From contig JAIXMP010000034.1 of assembly GCA_025677815.1 (NCBI GenBank), positions 372,001-436,000 of the forward strand: 64,000 nucleotides of DNA, in the 5' to 3' direction. Below the pieces are notes generated by a model, which was not told the origin of the DNA, made no database searches, and saw only the letters and a list, made by a program, of their open reading frames with translations. The position numbers and the translations under genes are program-made. This document shows, piece by piece, positions 38,332-49,791 of this stretch. This DNA comes from Phascolomyces articulosus. Taxonomy: Eukaryota > Mucoromycota > Mucoromycetes > Mucorales > Lichtheimiaceae. Every line of letters begins with the position of its first letter. Position 1 is the stretch's first letter.

Positions 38332-39366
38332 TTAAGCAGTAGTAGGGGCAGCAGGTGTTGGTTTCTTTGTGAAATCATAATAGAAAATAATGGCATCTAC
38401 CAATTGATCTGGACTATTCTTTAATCTATATAGGCAAAAAAAAAAAAAAAAGAGTGAGTATTTTTCCGGGGGAAAAGAAGGGGAACGCAACTTTAACCCG
38501 AAAAAAAAACGGAGAATCAATAAAGTTTTACCTTGCAGCTTCAGGAATTCTACCAGCTTCTTGGAAACCAAGACGACGCCAAATTTTAATGGATGATTCA
38601 TTATTAGCAAAAACAAGATTAAATACAGAAGCTTTATAACCTAAAGCAGGACCTAAAATTTTATAAGTTTCTGCCATGGCAACACCAGCACCATAACCTC
38701 GATGACTTGTGGAAGTAAAGAAACCAGCATTACAAATCTATATAGTATGTTTTTCATTTAATTCAATTTGTTTGTTATATAGATTTAATAATGTTTACAT
38801 GAAAAGAAGGAGGAGGGAAAGGGCCATGTGATATATAAACTTACATGAGAACAACGACCTGGATAATTAGGCTTTACATAATACATGCCTAAAACTTTAT
38901 CTTCATAATTATAGGATTGTCCCTTTTCAATTGGACCATCTTTGGTCAAAACAAATGCATCATATCTAAATAATAAAAGAGAATCCTGTGTGTGAATTGA
39001 ATTGTGTACTATGAAAAAAAAAGAGAATGATATACTTGTTACGTACGATAAAAAGTAATCTGCGAATTGAGCTTCGGTTAAAGGTTCTTCTTGAGGATAA
39101 GTAGAACTATTTCATAGAGATAATTGAATTAATACTCTTCTTTTTTTTTTTGAAAAAAAAAAGGAGGCATGTTTATGTAATCTTTACCCGCGTTCTAATT
39201 CACCATTAAACAATGTACGTAAATGATTGACTAATTCGACATTGTCTGGATCGACTGCTTGTAATACAGCTTCAGCACCATTGCGTAAAGTCTTACGAAT
39301 AGGTAATATCTTATCCAAAGAAACGTTAGTGATTGGTTTTGGGATCTTGCCGTATGCAGAAGACAT
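38332..39366 (-). CDS. GNAT-family N-acetyltransferase, Mpr1-like
   Basis: Five exons (39366-39188, 39106-39047, 38965-38845, 38737-38532, 38425-38332) total 660 bases, giving 219 aa. Residues from 60 onward follow yeast Mpr1 closely: the STYPQEEPLTEAQFADYF stretch, then VLGMYYVKPNYPGRCSH|ICNAGFF, then a GNAT acetyl-CoA loop region SHRGYGAGVAMAETY, and LGYKASVFNLVFANNESSIK followed by IWRRLGFQEAGRIP. Mpr1 (about 229 aa) acetylates the toxic proline analogue azetidine-2-carboxylate and proline-pathway intermediates, lowering oxidative damage. Substrate identity here is inferred from likeness only. The start MSSAYGKIPKPIT is the first Met of the open frame after an AT-rich leader. The exon-exon joins all keep frame. 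Confidence 0.85.
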
Positions 39367-40599
39367 AATTGATATAAAGAAATGATTTGAAAGGAAAAGA
39401 GAAAAAGAGAGAGAAAGATAAAAGGGATTTGGGAATGATTTTCCACTTTTTTTTAAAGGTACCACAAGAAAAAAAGTTTCCTTTTTGAGATTTCTTGAAC
39501 CTCTTGAAATGTAATGTTTGACGTAAAATCGAAAATAAAAAAGAGCATAAAGTTCAGAAGCTTGCCGAATGTGGGACAGGAACAAATTTTCCGCTGTGTT
39601 TTTTTCATTGAGGTACAAAAGTTGCTTCCGCTGATAGGTATACTTTTTTTCCCCTGGTTAACTATGAATAATAAGCAATACAAATTATATTCTTGCCATC
39701 AAATATCTCTCGATGTAAAATGACTAGCAATGATATATTGTTATCCATGTTAATAAATGAACTATACTTTTCTTGGAAAATATTATTCATTCATTACTTG
39801 AAAATGAAAAAAACCAATTCGGTTGATTCTGTAGGTTTATGTATCCATTATAACAATAATAATCACTATTTAAATTTGGACCTTTGTAGAATAGATCAAA
39901 GTAAGTATTTATAGTTAATATACAAGTAAGGATCCTGTAGGATTTTATATAAAGTAACTTGATAACACAGCAAACTTTCTGAACTTAATCCCTGCAGACT
40001 CGATCTCTAGTAATAGAGATATTCATCAGAAATATGTATCTTCCCCACTCATTCTTTTCAATTCTATCCCAGCATTTTCAAATTTCCAAGAAATGAACCA
40101 GTGATATGGATTTTAAAGTTTCTTTTTTTTTTTTTATCATTTGTTTCGGCTCTTTGCAGATTTGGGTAAAAAGAACATGTTATTTTGCGTAAAATATGTG
40201 ATGTTTTGATTAAAAAAAAAAATATGTGAGAGAGTTTGTGTGAGAAGATGAAGGAGGGATTCGTTTGTAAGAAATTTTTGTGCATATATAAATAAATATA
40301 TATATAAAAATAAATAATAAGAAAAATGAAAAAGAGAGAGAGAGAGAGAGAGAAAAGAGACAGTTTGAGGATTTATAAAATGTGATTGAAATATGTTGCT
40401 GTTGTTGTTGTTGTTGTTGTTGAAATTGATTGTTTAAATAAATGAATAAAAAAGGTATGAAGTGATTGTTTGATTTGTGCCTAAAAATTAAAATACGGGA
40501 TGGTCTGTCATAATTGTGGTGTGTGTGGTGATGGATCAGATGAATAAGTTGGAAATAGGATGGAATTGTTGTGAGTTTGTGTTCGAAACTGTAAAAGGA
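39367..40599. other. Intergenic region with simple repeats
   Basis: No gene is supported. Chance open frames on both strands near 39400-39720 overlap the 5' leader of the acetyltransferase. A (GA)n run at about 40332-40353 and a (GTT)n run at about 40394-40421 lie within the 3' flank of the hydrolase gene. Confidence 0.45.
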
Positions 40600-42241
40600 C
40601 TATGCTTCCCATACATAATCTCGTACAAATTCACCAATGGTTTCAAAATATCCTTCTTGCATACAAGTATCATTATGTGTTCCATTTTCAAAATCTCTCC
40701 AAACTTTCCCACCACTGGTTTCTGCTGCCTTGTGTAATTTGGCCATATGGAAAGGAGGTACTAATTCATCTTTTAAACTTGATAAAAATAAAATAGGGAC
40801 TTTTCGTATAAATTGAATCGTCTTGTAAGATCGCCATTTTTGATGACATAAATACACAAGATGTCGCATAGGTGGAAATATATGTGGAATTAATAATGGC
40901 TATATAATAAAAAAAAGTGGTGTTTTCATGAGTTGCTGTTGTTTCCATTATTGTTGAATTGAGAATATTTTTTTTGGGGAGAAAAAATGGATAAATGGTA
41001 AGCTTTGCAGGAATTTTGGGAATCGATAAAGTGCTGTCAAAAATAAAAATAAAATAAAAAAAAGTTGGGGGAGATTGTTTCAGAGGGGGGGGAGGGATAG
41101 TTTACCACACTAAGAAAAGTATTTTCAATAATCATAGCATCAAATTTATCTTCATTTCGAGCGACAAGATGTGTAGCGACTGCACCACCTAAAGATTGAC
41201 CATAAGCAACTAATTTGGTATGTTTTAAAATAGGATGTCGTTTGATATAGTCGAGAGCAGTCTATGTGAATTTGGGGAGAAAAAAAAAAGATAAATAATA
41301 ATAATAAAAAAAAGGATGGGGTTTTTAACATTTATTTTCTCACATCCCCTCCGACATTTTTTTTACCTGAGCATCAATTTGTAAGCCTTTCTCTGTTGCA
41401 TTGCCTTCACTTAATCCGTACCTGGTTTATTTTCATTCCATTGATTTTTTTATTTAGTGTCCAATGTCCTAATCCTTATAAACCTACTAAGATATCCCAT
41501 TCCAACTTCAAAAGAATAATTTACCCTCGATAAGACAACATGACTACATTATATCCAAGTCGTTTATATAATACTTGAGCAATTGGTAATCGATGACCCT
41601 AAAACATAAATAAATATCGAAATAAGTTCCTCCCATTTTTTTTCCTTTTCCTTATTCATATCCTATATCCATTTCTTTTTTTCGTTCAAAATCGATCCTT
41701 TACCATATTTCCAGTATGTGCCTATAGATAAACCCATTGAAAAAAAAACAAAAACATTTAGTTCTTTTTCTCTCTTTGTACAATAAACAACTGATTGACT
41801 ATACATTTCTCTCTCTTTTTTTACTTACATGAAGCCACAATACAGTAGGGGATTGTATTGCAACATTATCTCCATATTGTATCAATACATAACTTCGTAG
41901 TCGTACACCATCTTTTGTTACTAAAATTTCCTCTTTGTCTGGTAAACCATATTGCCCTGGTCGTGCTACCTATAATAATTATATATATAAATAGAGTGTC
42001 GTTTCGTTTATATATTAATGAATCATTCATTAATTCATGATTGGGCGAAAAAAAAAAAAAAAAACATCTAGTTGGAAAGAGAGAGATCATTATAAAAATT
42101 AAACTTTACAGTAGATCTCGACCCAGGAGGAAAGAATCCTGCATAAAGTATATCGCACTGGTATATATATAGTAATGCTGATAAGCCAACTGTGATTATG
42201 GATACAATTAATATAAAATAAAGTAAATATACAATGAACAT
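40600..42241 (-). CDS. Bem46/ABHD13-type alpha/beta hydrolase, membrane-anchored
   Basis: Seven exons (42241-42110, 41969-41829, 41721-41704, 41598-41525, 41421-41367, 41261-41106, 40899-40600) total 876 bases, giving 291 aa. Exon 3 is only 18 bases and encodes AHTGNM. Residues 1-30 are a hydrophobic anchor (MFIVYLLYFILIVSIITVGL). Then come the oxyanion region (TVLWLH|AHTGNM|GHRLP), the MLSYRGYGLSEG motif typical of Bem46, the nucleophile elbow VAYGQSLGGAVATH, the aspartate in LSSLKDELVPPFHM and the histidine in FENGTHNDTC. The complete Ser-Asp-His triad suggests activity. The substrate is unknown for the family. Fungal Bem46 is linked to polarity and germination. The start is the only Met before the anchor. 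Confidence 0.9.
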
Positions 42242-45200
42242 GGGAGAAAATGGAAGAATGAATAAAATGAAAATGAATAAAATAAAAAAAAAAAAAGAGA
42301 AGGAAAAAAGGAAGGATTGGCTTTCTCTTTCACTTTAATCACTACCCCAACTTTTCTGGTGTTTAAAAAGCTACTACTACAAATGGGATGTGTGTTTGGT
42401 TATTGCTCAATTTAAACTTTTGCCCTTTTGGCTCCAAAATGACGGATTACCAAAATTTTCTTAATATTTTTTTTGCGGTCATTATTTAAAGAAAAGATTT
42501 ATACATGTGAATTATAAAATGAATCGTCTTTATTTTTTTTAAAAAAAAATATAGTTCTTTCATGATGATTGTAATATATATAAGATATTATTATTATTAT
42601 TTGTCTGTCAATATAGCCGTATTGATTGTTTGGTTATACATGAAATCATGAGTTATTTTGGCATAACAAGAAACTTTGGATTACTTTATAAAGAATCATT
42701 TGTGATACCCGAAAGGATGGGGGGAGGGAAGGAGGAGAGAGAAAGATATAGGCTAGTTTATATGATATTAGAGACGATCCATAAGTCTGTTCTCGCTCTC
42801 AGTGCCCCGATAAAACTTTCCCCGCAAATGATAAAAAAATGATGATACGTCTTTTCTATGGAACACAAAAAAAAACTTACTAGAAATTGACAATGGGATA
42901 TAAATGCTTTTTGAATAGATAGATCGGAATGAATCATTTGATTTTCGCACAACAATATATCTTTTTTGGATCTGAGAAAAATAGCGTTCATTCAGGGACA
43001 AGAACATAATATATACACTCTTTATTTAATCTCGATAGTACGATACACACTGAGATACAAACTCAACTTAGCTTAAACACATGTCAAATAGCAATATATA
43101 TATATATATGAGTAAAATAGTTTTTGTTTTTTCAAAGTACCACGGTACAACACGGCAGATTTTTTTTATATAAAAATATAAAGTTGGACAATCTTTGTTG
43201 TACAATTTTTTTTTTCAATGGGAGATGAAGTTTCTTTTGTTTCTATATATATTATAGGATAACCCCGGAAGATGTTAATTAATTAAAAAAAACATTTACA
43301 ATTTCTGTTCCATTTGATGAAGAAGAGACAATAAAGGAAAGAAAGACAAAAAATAGGTCATTGTAAGATGAAGTGAACTCAAGAAGAATCATTTCTATAT
43401 GACTCGTATAAAAAGTGATATATAAGAATAATTACTCTATCGAAACAATAAATTCATCATATAAAAGGATTTGACATTCATATAGTTAAATCATTATCAT
43501 TCAATGCTGGTGTAACTATTTTGAAGTGCGTGGTTTATAAACTGGAAGATTATATATATATAAAAAGATTTCAGATGCCAAAAAAAAAAAAAAAAATAGA
43601 TATGCGCATGAATTTGTATCTATAATTGACCGACTCTCTTTACAAAAATAAAACAAAGGGGCTACCTACGTAAAATTCAAATTTATTTGTAATGATGCCC
43701 TGAACGTGAGAATAATTAATCTGATAATTTCTCGTCGTTGTCGTCAATTACAACAAAGGTTGCACAATCCATGTATAATAGTGGAATTGTTTTATTCCAT
43801 AAAATCACAAGATTTTTTAAGAAAATATTTCTATTGACCATATTTATACGCTTAATTAAAGAAGATCTCGTAAGGTGGATGAATACTGATGATTTCTGGT
43901 TTTCTACTTACATTATGTATTATATACAAGTGCTATTATTATTAATAGTAGTAGTAGTTATATAAAACAGTTTTTTTTATCATATTCTATTCTATCATAT
44001 TATAAGGCTAATATTGTATTAAATAATAAGTATATAAATGTATATAATGAGCGATAACTATGTGAAGAAAGAAAAAGTGTGAATAGTAGTATCGAGATCA
44101 TAAGGTAAACTTTTTACTATCAATAAAAAAAAGACTGTATCATTTACTCTTACTATTGGTCAAAACATCATTATCCTGAAAATTCATATGGCAAAAGATA
44201 ATGTGGATTGGTTTGATGATTACACTATATTTATATAATCAATGAAATTCCACAAACTTTGGGGAGGGGGAAAAAACCATATCCATCGAAAGTATGGACA
44301 ATGATAATGATGGTATATTCAACAATTCTGTTTTTTTTCACATCAATGATAGATATGGAAAACTAGTCTGAAACAGCGGAAATTTCTTATAGTACCCTAT
44401 AAGCCAACTTCATTTACCCTATTTCATTTCGTTCTTTCATAACTCACAAATAACATCTTGTCTCAACATCAATGAGTATTATGAAGGATAATATCCAATG
44501 TTGGTTGTTGATATAGGATAGATCATTAATTATCATATGAATTCTTTTATTTCAACAAACACGTCATAATGTATCCATTTATATGCAATATACCTAAAAT
44601 TGAGAAGTGGGACTCTCATGAAAATATTGATGACTCTTTTTTATCTAAAAGAAACGATTTATTTGAATAACAAGTTATTGTTGGACTTTATTATTATAGT
44701 GTAGATCGTATCTTTTAGCTTTTACAAAAAGTAAGATGATAATGATACCCATCCCTTCCTTTCTTTCGTACAACTTTTGCATAGAATATTTAGGTTTATA
44801 TTTTATGATGCAATGCAATTCATATTCTTTTGTTTCAAAAAAGTCTCAATCTTCTTCAGATTACATTTCAATATTTTTTAATATTGATTATTTTATTAGT
44901 TCATCTACCCATTCTTATTTTATACAGTAAATCAACATCATAACAAAGCATCCCTTACTTTTTTTTTATGTGTAGAAAGAAAACACATGATCGATTTATC
45001 TGCACAATCAGTGTTGGGGAAAAAAAAGTTTGTGTGTTTGCATTTTGCTTTACTCTAGATAAATGCGGACATCATTTATGAGGGTCGTTATGAATCATTA
45101 TATATACACTTCACGGATTGCATTTGGTAACTCCTGAATATATATATATATATATATTAAGGGAGTGGGCGAAATAGATCGATCTCTATAATAGTGGATA

Positions 45201-47390
45201 GTAGTATTCTACTTCCATCTGGGAAATAATAGAAAGAATTAAATTTAATCTTGTAAACGAATCATCATAAAAGAATAGATTAGAATTCATACAAGTCGCA
45301 GGATAATGATTGATAATATTAAACATTGTTTTATATTTCATTGTTGTAAAACCTTGGTTTTTATAATGAACTCCAATATATACTGTATCTAACGTCATCC
45401 TGTATTTTAGCTATACAACAAACTTTTACTTTTCATGATAGGTATAAAATAATTTACTGACATTTATTATTTACTCTCTCAATTGAAACAGGTTTTTTTG
45501 ATCGCTGCATAATAATTACGATAACACCCATTGAACTTCCCTTCCAACACTCCCTTTCTTTTCTTTTTTTTTAGCCCCTTCAAACTCTTTTCCCCTTGCA
45601 TCATGATAGTTACATCCGTCTATAGGAATAAGAAAAAGATAGAACCCCTTTGTGAGTGAAATTATTATAAAGAACAAGGGTAGAATGACGATGTGGGGAA
45701 AAGGGACTTGTCCCTTGAATTTACATGTGCTATCCATTGGTTTTCTTATCATTTTTTTGTAATAATAATAATGGGGTTCAATAGTATAGAATAATGACCA
45801 TCCAATATAAAATATATCATCATCATTTAAAATATTACGTAACTTTTGATATATTATTCTTACCATCATAATGTTCATGGATGATCATGAAGTGTACTAG
45901 CTGTCTTATACATGGTAAAAAATAAGCGTGGGGTCAATTTTAATCTTTGATTGGCTTTCTATAATAATATAGAGTTTTTTTTTTTATCCGCACAACAATG
46001 AACTCTACTATATTATCTCAATCATAATAAAAAAAAATCAATGGATAGATGGAGACCGTAAATATAGTATGCTTTTTTTAAGGGGGTAAAAAGAAAACAG
46101 TAAGTACTACATTCTGTTTTTTAAAGGCGGTTAAATCCGCCTTTGCATAAAGTATGCAGATCTAGAAAAAAAAAACCTTGGCGGAGGGTGTAATACTTGA
46201 TTCGTCTCTATAGCTGGTTCAAATATTCACGCAGGAAGTAGTAATAATAGTAAAAAACAAAGAAATCACTCCTTTCAATTCCCTGGAAATCAAAAACTAC
46301 TATTGACTTATACTTGCCATTATCGTCATCCGTTATTTTATTGAACAAGGGGAAAAAAAAAGGATGGACCCGTTCCGTTTTTCCTCTCATTCCTTCCGAT
46401 TCCGAGGGTTGTTTTTCTTTCTACATTATGGTTATCTTTTGACATTTCTACTATGTTTCACTCACTATTAAAATATACGATACCTTCATATATATCCTTT
46501 AATGAAATACCTTTTTCTTTATTAACAAAGGATCAAAATAATATATTACTCACATGAATCATTATTCAAAGGAGTTCTCAATAAAATATCTCGATTCTCC
46601 TTCACATAACAGCTATCATTATCATTATAGATACTACACTGGTTGTATATGTGTGGTTCCGATAAACAAACATGCAAATAGTATCAAACATTTGGTAAAT
46701 CCATTTTGAAATTAAGATTGGATACAGCGATAAGAGATACGTCCCTTATTACTGTTGAGTAATTATTTCTGAGGAGTAAAAAAAAACCAATATGATATAC
46801 CAGATGCATAATAATACTACTGTTACATTTTCGTTATTGTTGTTATATTAGTAAGTCAATGACTGCATTTCTCTCTAGTGGAATAGAAATATTTCTTATT
46901 CATTATACTTAGGGTTGTTATACTATACTAAATACACTGCAAGTATTTCGTTACAAATTTAGATATGCTCTTTATTGAAAGATATACACAATCCTGTAGT
47001 AAGCCATAGTATATCATCATGAAACAAATTTCGTCTGTTTCTTTGTTTGTTTTTCCTCTATGCAATCTTTTTTTTGACAGCTACATAATGAATGATATGT
47101 ATCGAAAGAAGAAATTGAGCATAAAGAAATAATAATATTTATTGTGTTTTAGTAAACAAAATGCATGCACTCCAACAAGTAGAATAGACATAACCTTTTT
47201 TTTTATTCGGAGTTATCTATTATCGTCTTCATCAGTGAGTAGTCTATCACAATAAAGAGGGTTTGAACAATTCATCATATCAGATATATGCTTGGGTCGT
47301 TAGTCAAGTATAACCCGAGTCATGATTCTTCTTTTTTTTTCGTAAAAGAAGGAGGTACTTGTCATTGACGATAGTAACCAAAAAAAAAAC
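42242..47390. other. 5-kb gene-poor region
   Basis: I find no coding sequence that I trust in this long stretch. Open frames of 60-120 codons on both strands are dominated by Tyr, Phe, Ile and Lys as expected from AT-rich DNA. Features noted are many A and T runs, short (AT)n runs at about 43098-43110 and 45139-45160, and an 8-bp hairpin at 46123-46144. The left end is the 5' flank of the hydrolase and the right end the promoter of the secreted protein at 47491. Confidence 0.4.
46123..46144. repeat. Perfect 8-bp inverted repeat
   Basis: AAAGGCGG, then a 6-base loop TTAAAT, then CCGCCTTT. This GC-rich perfect hairpin stands out in DNA that is otherwise very AT-rich. It could be a binding site for a dimeric regulator or a chance palindrome. 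Confidence 0.5.
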
Positions 47391-47391
47391 T

Positions 47392-47400
47392 TATATAAAA
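47392..47400 (+). promoter_or_regulatory. TATA box of the secreted-protein gene
   Basis: TATATAAAA lies 91 bases before the ATG at 47491 and just after a run of nine A. The spacing to a pyrimidine-rich leader (CATCATTTTTTTCATCC) fits a regular fungal promoter. Confidence 0.6.
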
Positions 47401-47490
47401 GGACACAAGAAAAAGCAATTCATCATTTTTTTCATCCTATTACAGTTGCCACTACTACTTTTATTACTACTTTAAATTACACACTTCATC

Positions 47491-47841
47491 ATGCAACAAT
47501 TCTTTGGTCTTACTATTGCTACCTTTTTGGCTTCCTTGGTGTTGGTTTCCAATGCTTTACCGGTGAATAATGATCGTCATTTGAACAAGAGATTGGGTGA
47601 TCTCCTCGATGAAGTCACTGATACTGTGAGCGGTGTTGTACCAGTTGTGGTGGATACTGCGGGAGATCTTGTCACTGATACTGTTCCAGATTTAGTGAAT
47701 GGTGTTGTTGGTACTGTCTCTGGTCTTACGAGTGAGCTTGGCCTTGGTGATGGCCTTGGAGAAACTGTTGGTGGCGTAGTTAGTACTGCTGCTGAACTAG
47801 TTGATACTGATGCCCTTCTCCCTCTCGATGATCTCATATAG
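47491..47841 (+). CDS. Small secreted protein with Kex2-like propeptide site, 116 aa
   Basis: The single-exon ORF begins with a signal peptide (MQQFFGLTIATFLASLVLVS, then NALP as the likely cleavage). A short propeptide ends in a dibasic site (NNDRHLNKR, before LGDLLDE) that a Kex2 protease would cut. The mature 80 residues have no cysteine and few basic residues. They repeat Val/Gly/Asp/Thr patterns such as VTDTVSGVVPVV, VTDTVPDLVNGVVGTVSG and LGETVGGVVSTAAELVDTD. This irregular repeat recalls small secreted proteins that coat hyphae or spores, but I recognise no family. GC content is well above its surroundings, and a TATA box sits 91 bases upstream, so the gene is likely real and strongly expressed. 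Confidence 0.75.
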   Translation: MQQFFGLTIATFLASLVLVSNALPVNNDRHLNKRLGDLLDEVTDTVSGVVPVVVDTAGDLVTDTVPDLVNGVVGTVSGLTSELGLGDGLGETVGGVVSTAAELVDTDALLPLDDLI

Positions 47842-48783
47842 AAAAAAAAAATAGGAATTCAAGAATCCATACCTTTTGTTACCATTATATTATATTTATT
47901 TTTATTTTTATTACATCCTACCTATCTTTACGCCAAAAGAAAAAAAAAACTCTTTACTTTCTGATTTATGTTGGATCGTATTATTATTATTATTAGTAAT
48001 AGCTCACTAAATTATTTATTCAGTCATTTGTTGTATACAGTTGTCTAGTAATTCTTCTATATCTATCTTTTGCTTATCATTCAATAAATTAAAAATTGTA
48101 TTAAATCAGCAAAAGCCATAGTATATTATTCTTTATGTATTTAAAAAAAATTGATTTTGAATGATGAATGACGTTAGTAGTAGTAGTAGTAGCTGTAGTT
48201 GTAGTAATAGTAGTAGTACTTGATATTCCCGTGGTTGTTGTTCATTACTTTTTTTTTTGGTTTACTTGCAAACTATAATATTATAACATACAGATAATAA
48301 CCACAAACATTAGAAAAGTATGTTTTTGGTTTGTATTACTATGTAAATAAAAAGAATTAGTATAACAATTAAAAGCCATTACTTCTTTTTGTCATAGTGT
48401 CAGTTTTAAGCGCAATCCATAAAATTCATATATCGTTGATAGCGAAAAGCAACCTCAAAATAATAAGAAATAAATGGTGTAATCATTATTAAAAAATAGC
48501 ATAATTATAATAATATTACAACCTAACATAAATAAGTTATAAATTAATAATAATAATAGTGAGTAAAAGGAACGGTTTTGATTTCTTTTTTCTAGATGGT
48601 AGCAGCAGTAACACTGTCACGATCAAAATCTAGAGCATTTACAGGAATATATACCTATCACGACGATAATGTGAGGGTTTTTGTGAGGATGAGAGTGCCT
48701 GGACCCGGAGGTTGAGTGAAAGCATGATCTTTATCATCCGGGAAAATTATGGAAGTTTTGACCATGATGACAGAAGTAGTCGT

Positions 48784-48824
<41 letters not shown>

Positions 48825-49790
48825 AAAAGAGAGAAAAAGAGAAAAAGTGTTAGCGCAGTTTGGTTATTTCTTTTTCTGGAAGTGTCTGTATTTTTAGGGG
48901 TTGTAACATCAACTAAATTTGAATCTTATATTTCATATTCCCCAACACACCAGTTTTATCCATTACAGACATCTTCTTTTTTCTGTATTTAATAGCTCTA
49001 CACTTTAACTGTAAAGTAAAAGGATTACTTTATTTCGATGGGTCACATGAATTCATGTTATATAAAACTGTGTCACCTTTACGTACCAAAGCTCAGATTA
49101 TGATCATGATGAAGGTCAATATTATATATAATATAAAGATATAAGGAACAGCACCAATTCTATGTTCTTACTATTATTATTCTTTTTGACTCTACGAATA
49201 CGGCTATTGATTGATACCAAGTAAACGTTTGTATTATAATATACCTATTATTATTATGTGGTTACAATTACTTGGATTTCATACCTAAAAAAATGAACAG
49301 AAGATACTAGGGGCAAATCTATGATTTATATGAAAATAAGTGAATAAAGTTGTTTCCTTTAATATGCTAACATTAGGTGAAATTTATACAAATATTGCTC
49401 ATCCTGGTTATAATCTGACCCTTGAATAATAAGATTGCTTTTCGAGGGTGTGCGATTTGACTACTGCTTTTACTTGTTGACCAGTGAATAACGCGTCGAT
49501 GGAAACAGCACTATTATTACCTATTACAGTAAAGGTTATGCAAGTTAAAAATTGGTAATGGTTAAGCATATTTTCTGTGTCAAATGCTACTTAAAACATA
49601 CCACTGTTTGAAATACTAACGAATGTTGAAAGTATATTTTGACTAGCATAATCATTTGATGAATGTTTATTAAAAAAATAAATTATGCATAATTGTTTCT
49701 TTAGATTTAATGGACAATAAAAATGAAAATATATTAAAATATACTGTTATTATTGTAAGTAAAGATTCCGCTTGTATTTGATATTATAAT
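47842..49790. other. Gene-poor region with simple repeats
   Basis: No gene is supported. Trinucleotide GTA/TAG repeats occupy about 48174-48216. A 38-base poly(A) run (48785-48822) is preceded by about 190 bases of mixed, less AT-rich sequence (48595-48784) that does not read as protein. Confidence 0.4.
48785..48822. repeat. Poly(A) tract of 38 bases
   Basis: The uninterrupted A run is followed by GAAAAAGAGAGAAAAAGAG. It follows sequence that is richer in G/C than the neighbourhood, so it could be the tail of a retroposed RNA. A simple slippage tract is equally possible. Confidence 0.7.
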
Positions 49791-49791
49791 A

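Noticed and set aside
42242..47390. Search for a mating-type locus or other hidden genes in the gene-poor stretch
   Set aside because: No HMG-box-like sequence and no flanking genes of the Mucoralean sex locus (triose phosphate transporter, RNA helicase) are present.
47577..47837. 86-codon antisense ORF over the secreted-protein gene
   Set aside because: Ser/Thr/Pro-rich mirror of the Val/Gly/Asp repeats; the plus strand has signal peptide and TATA box.
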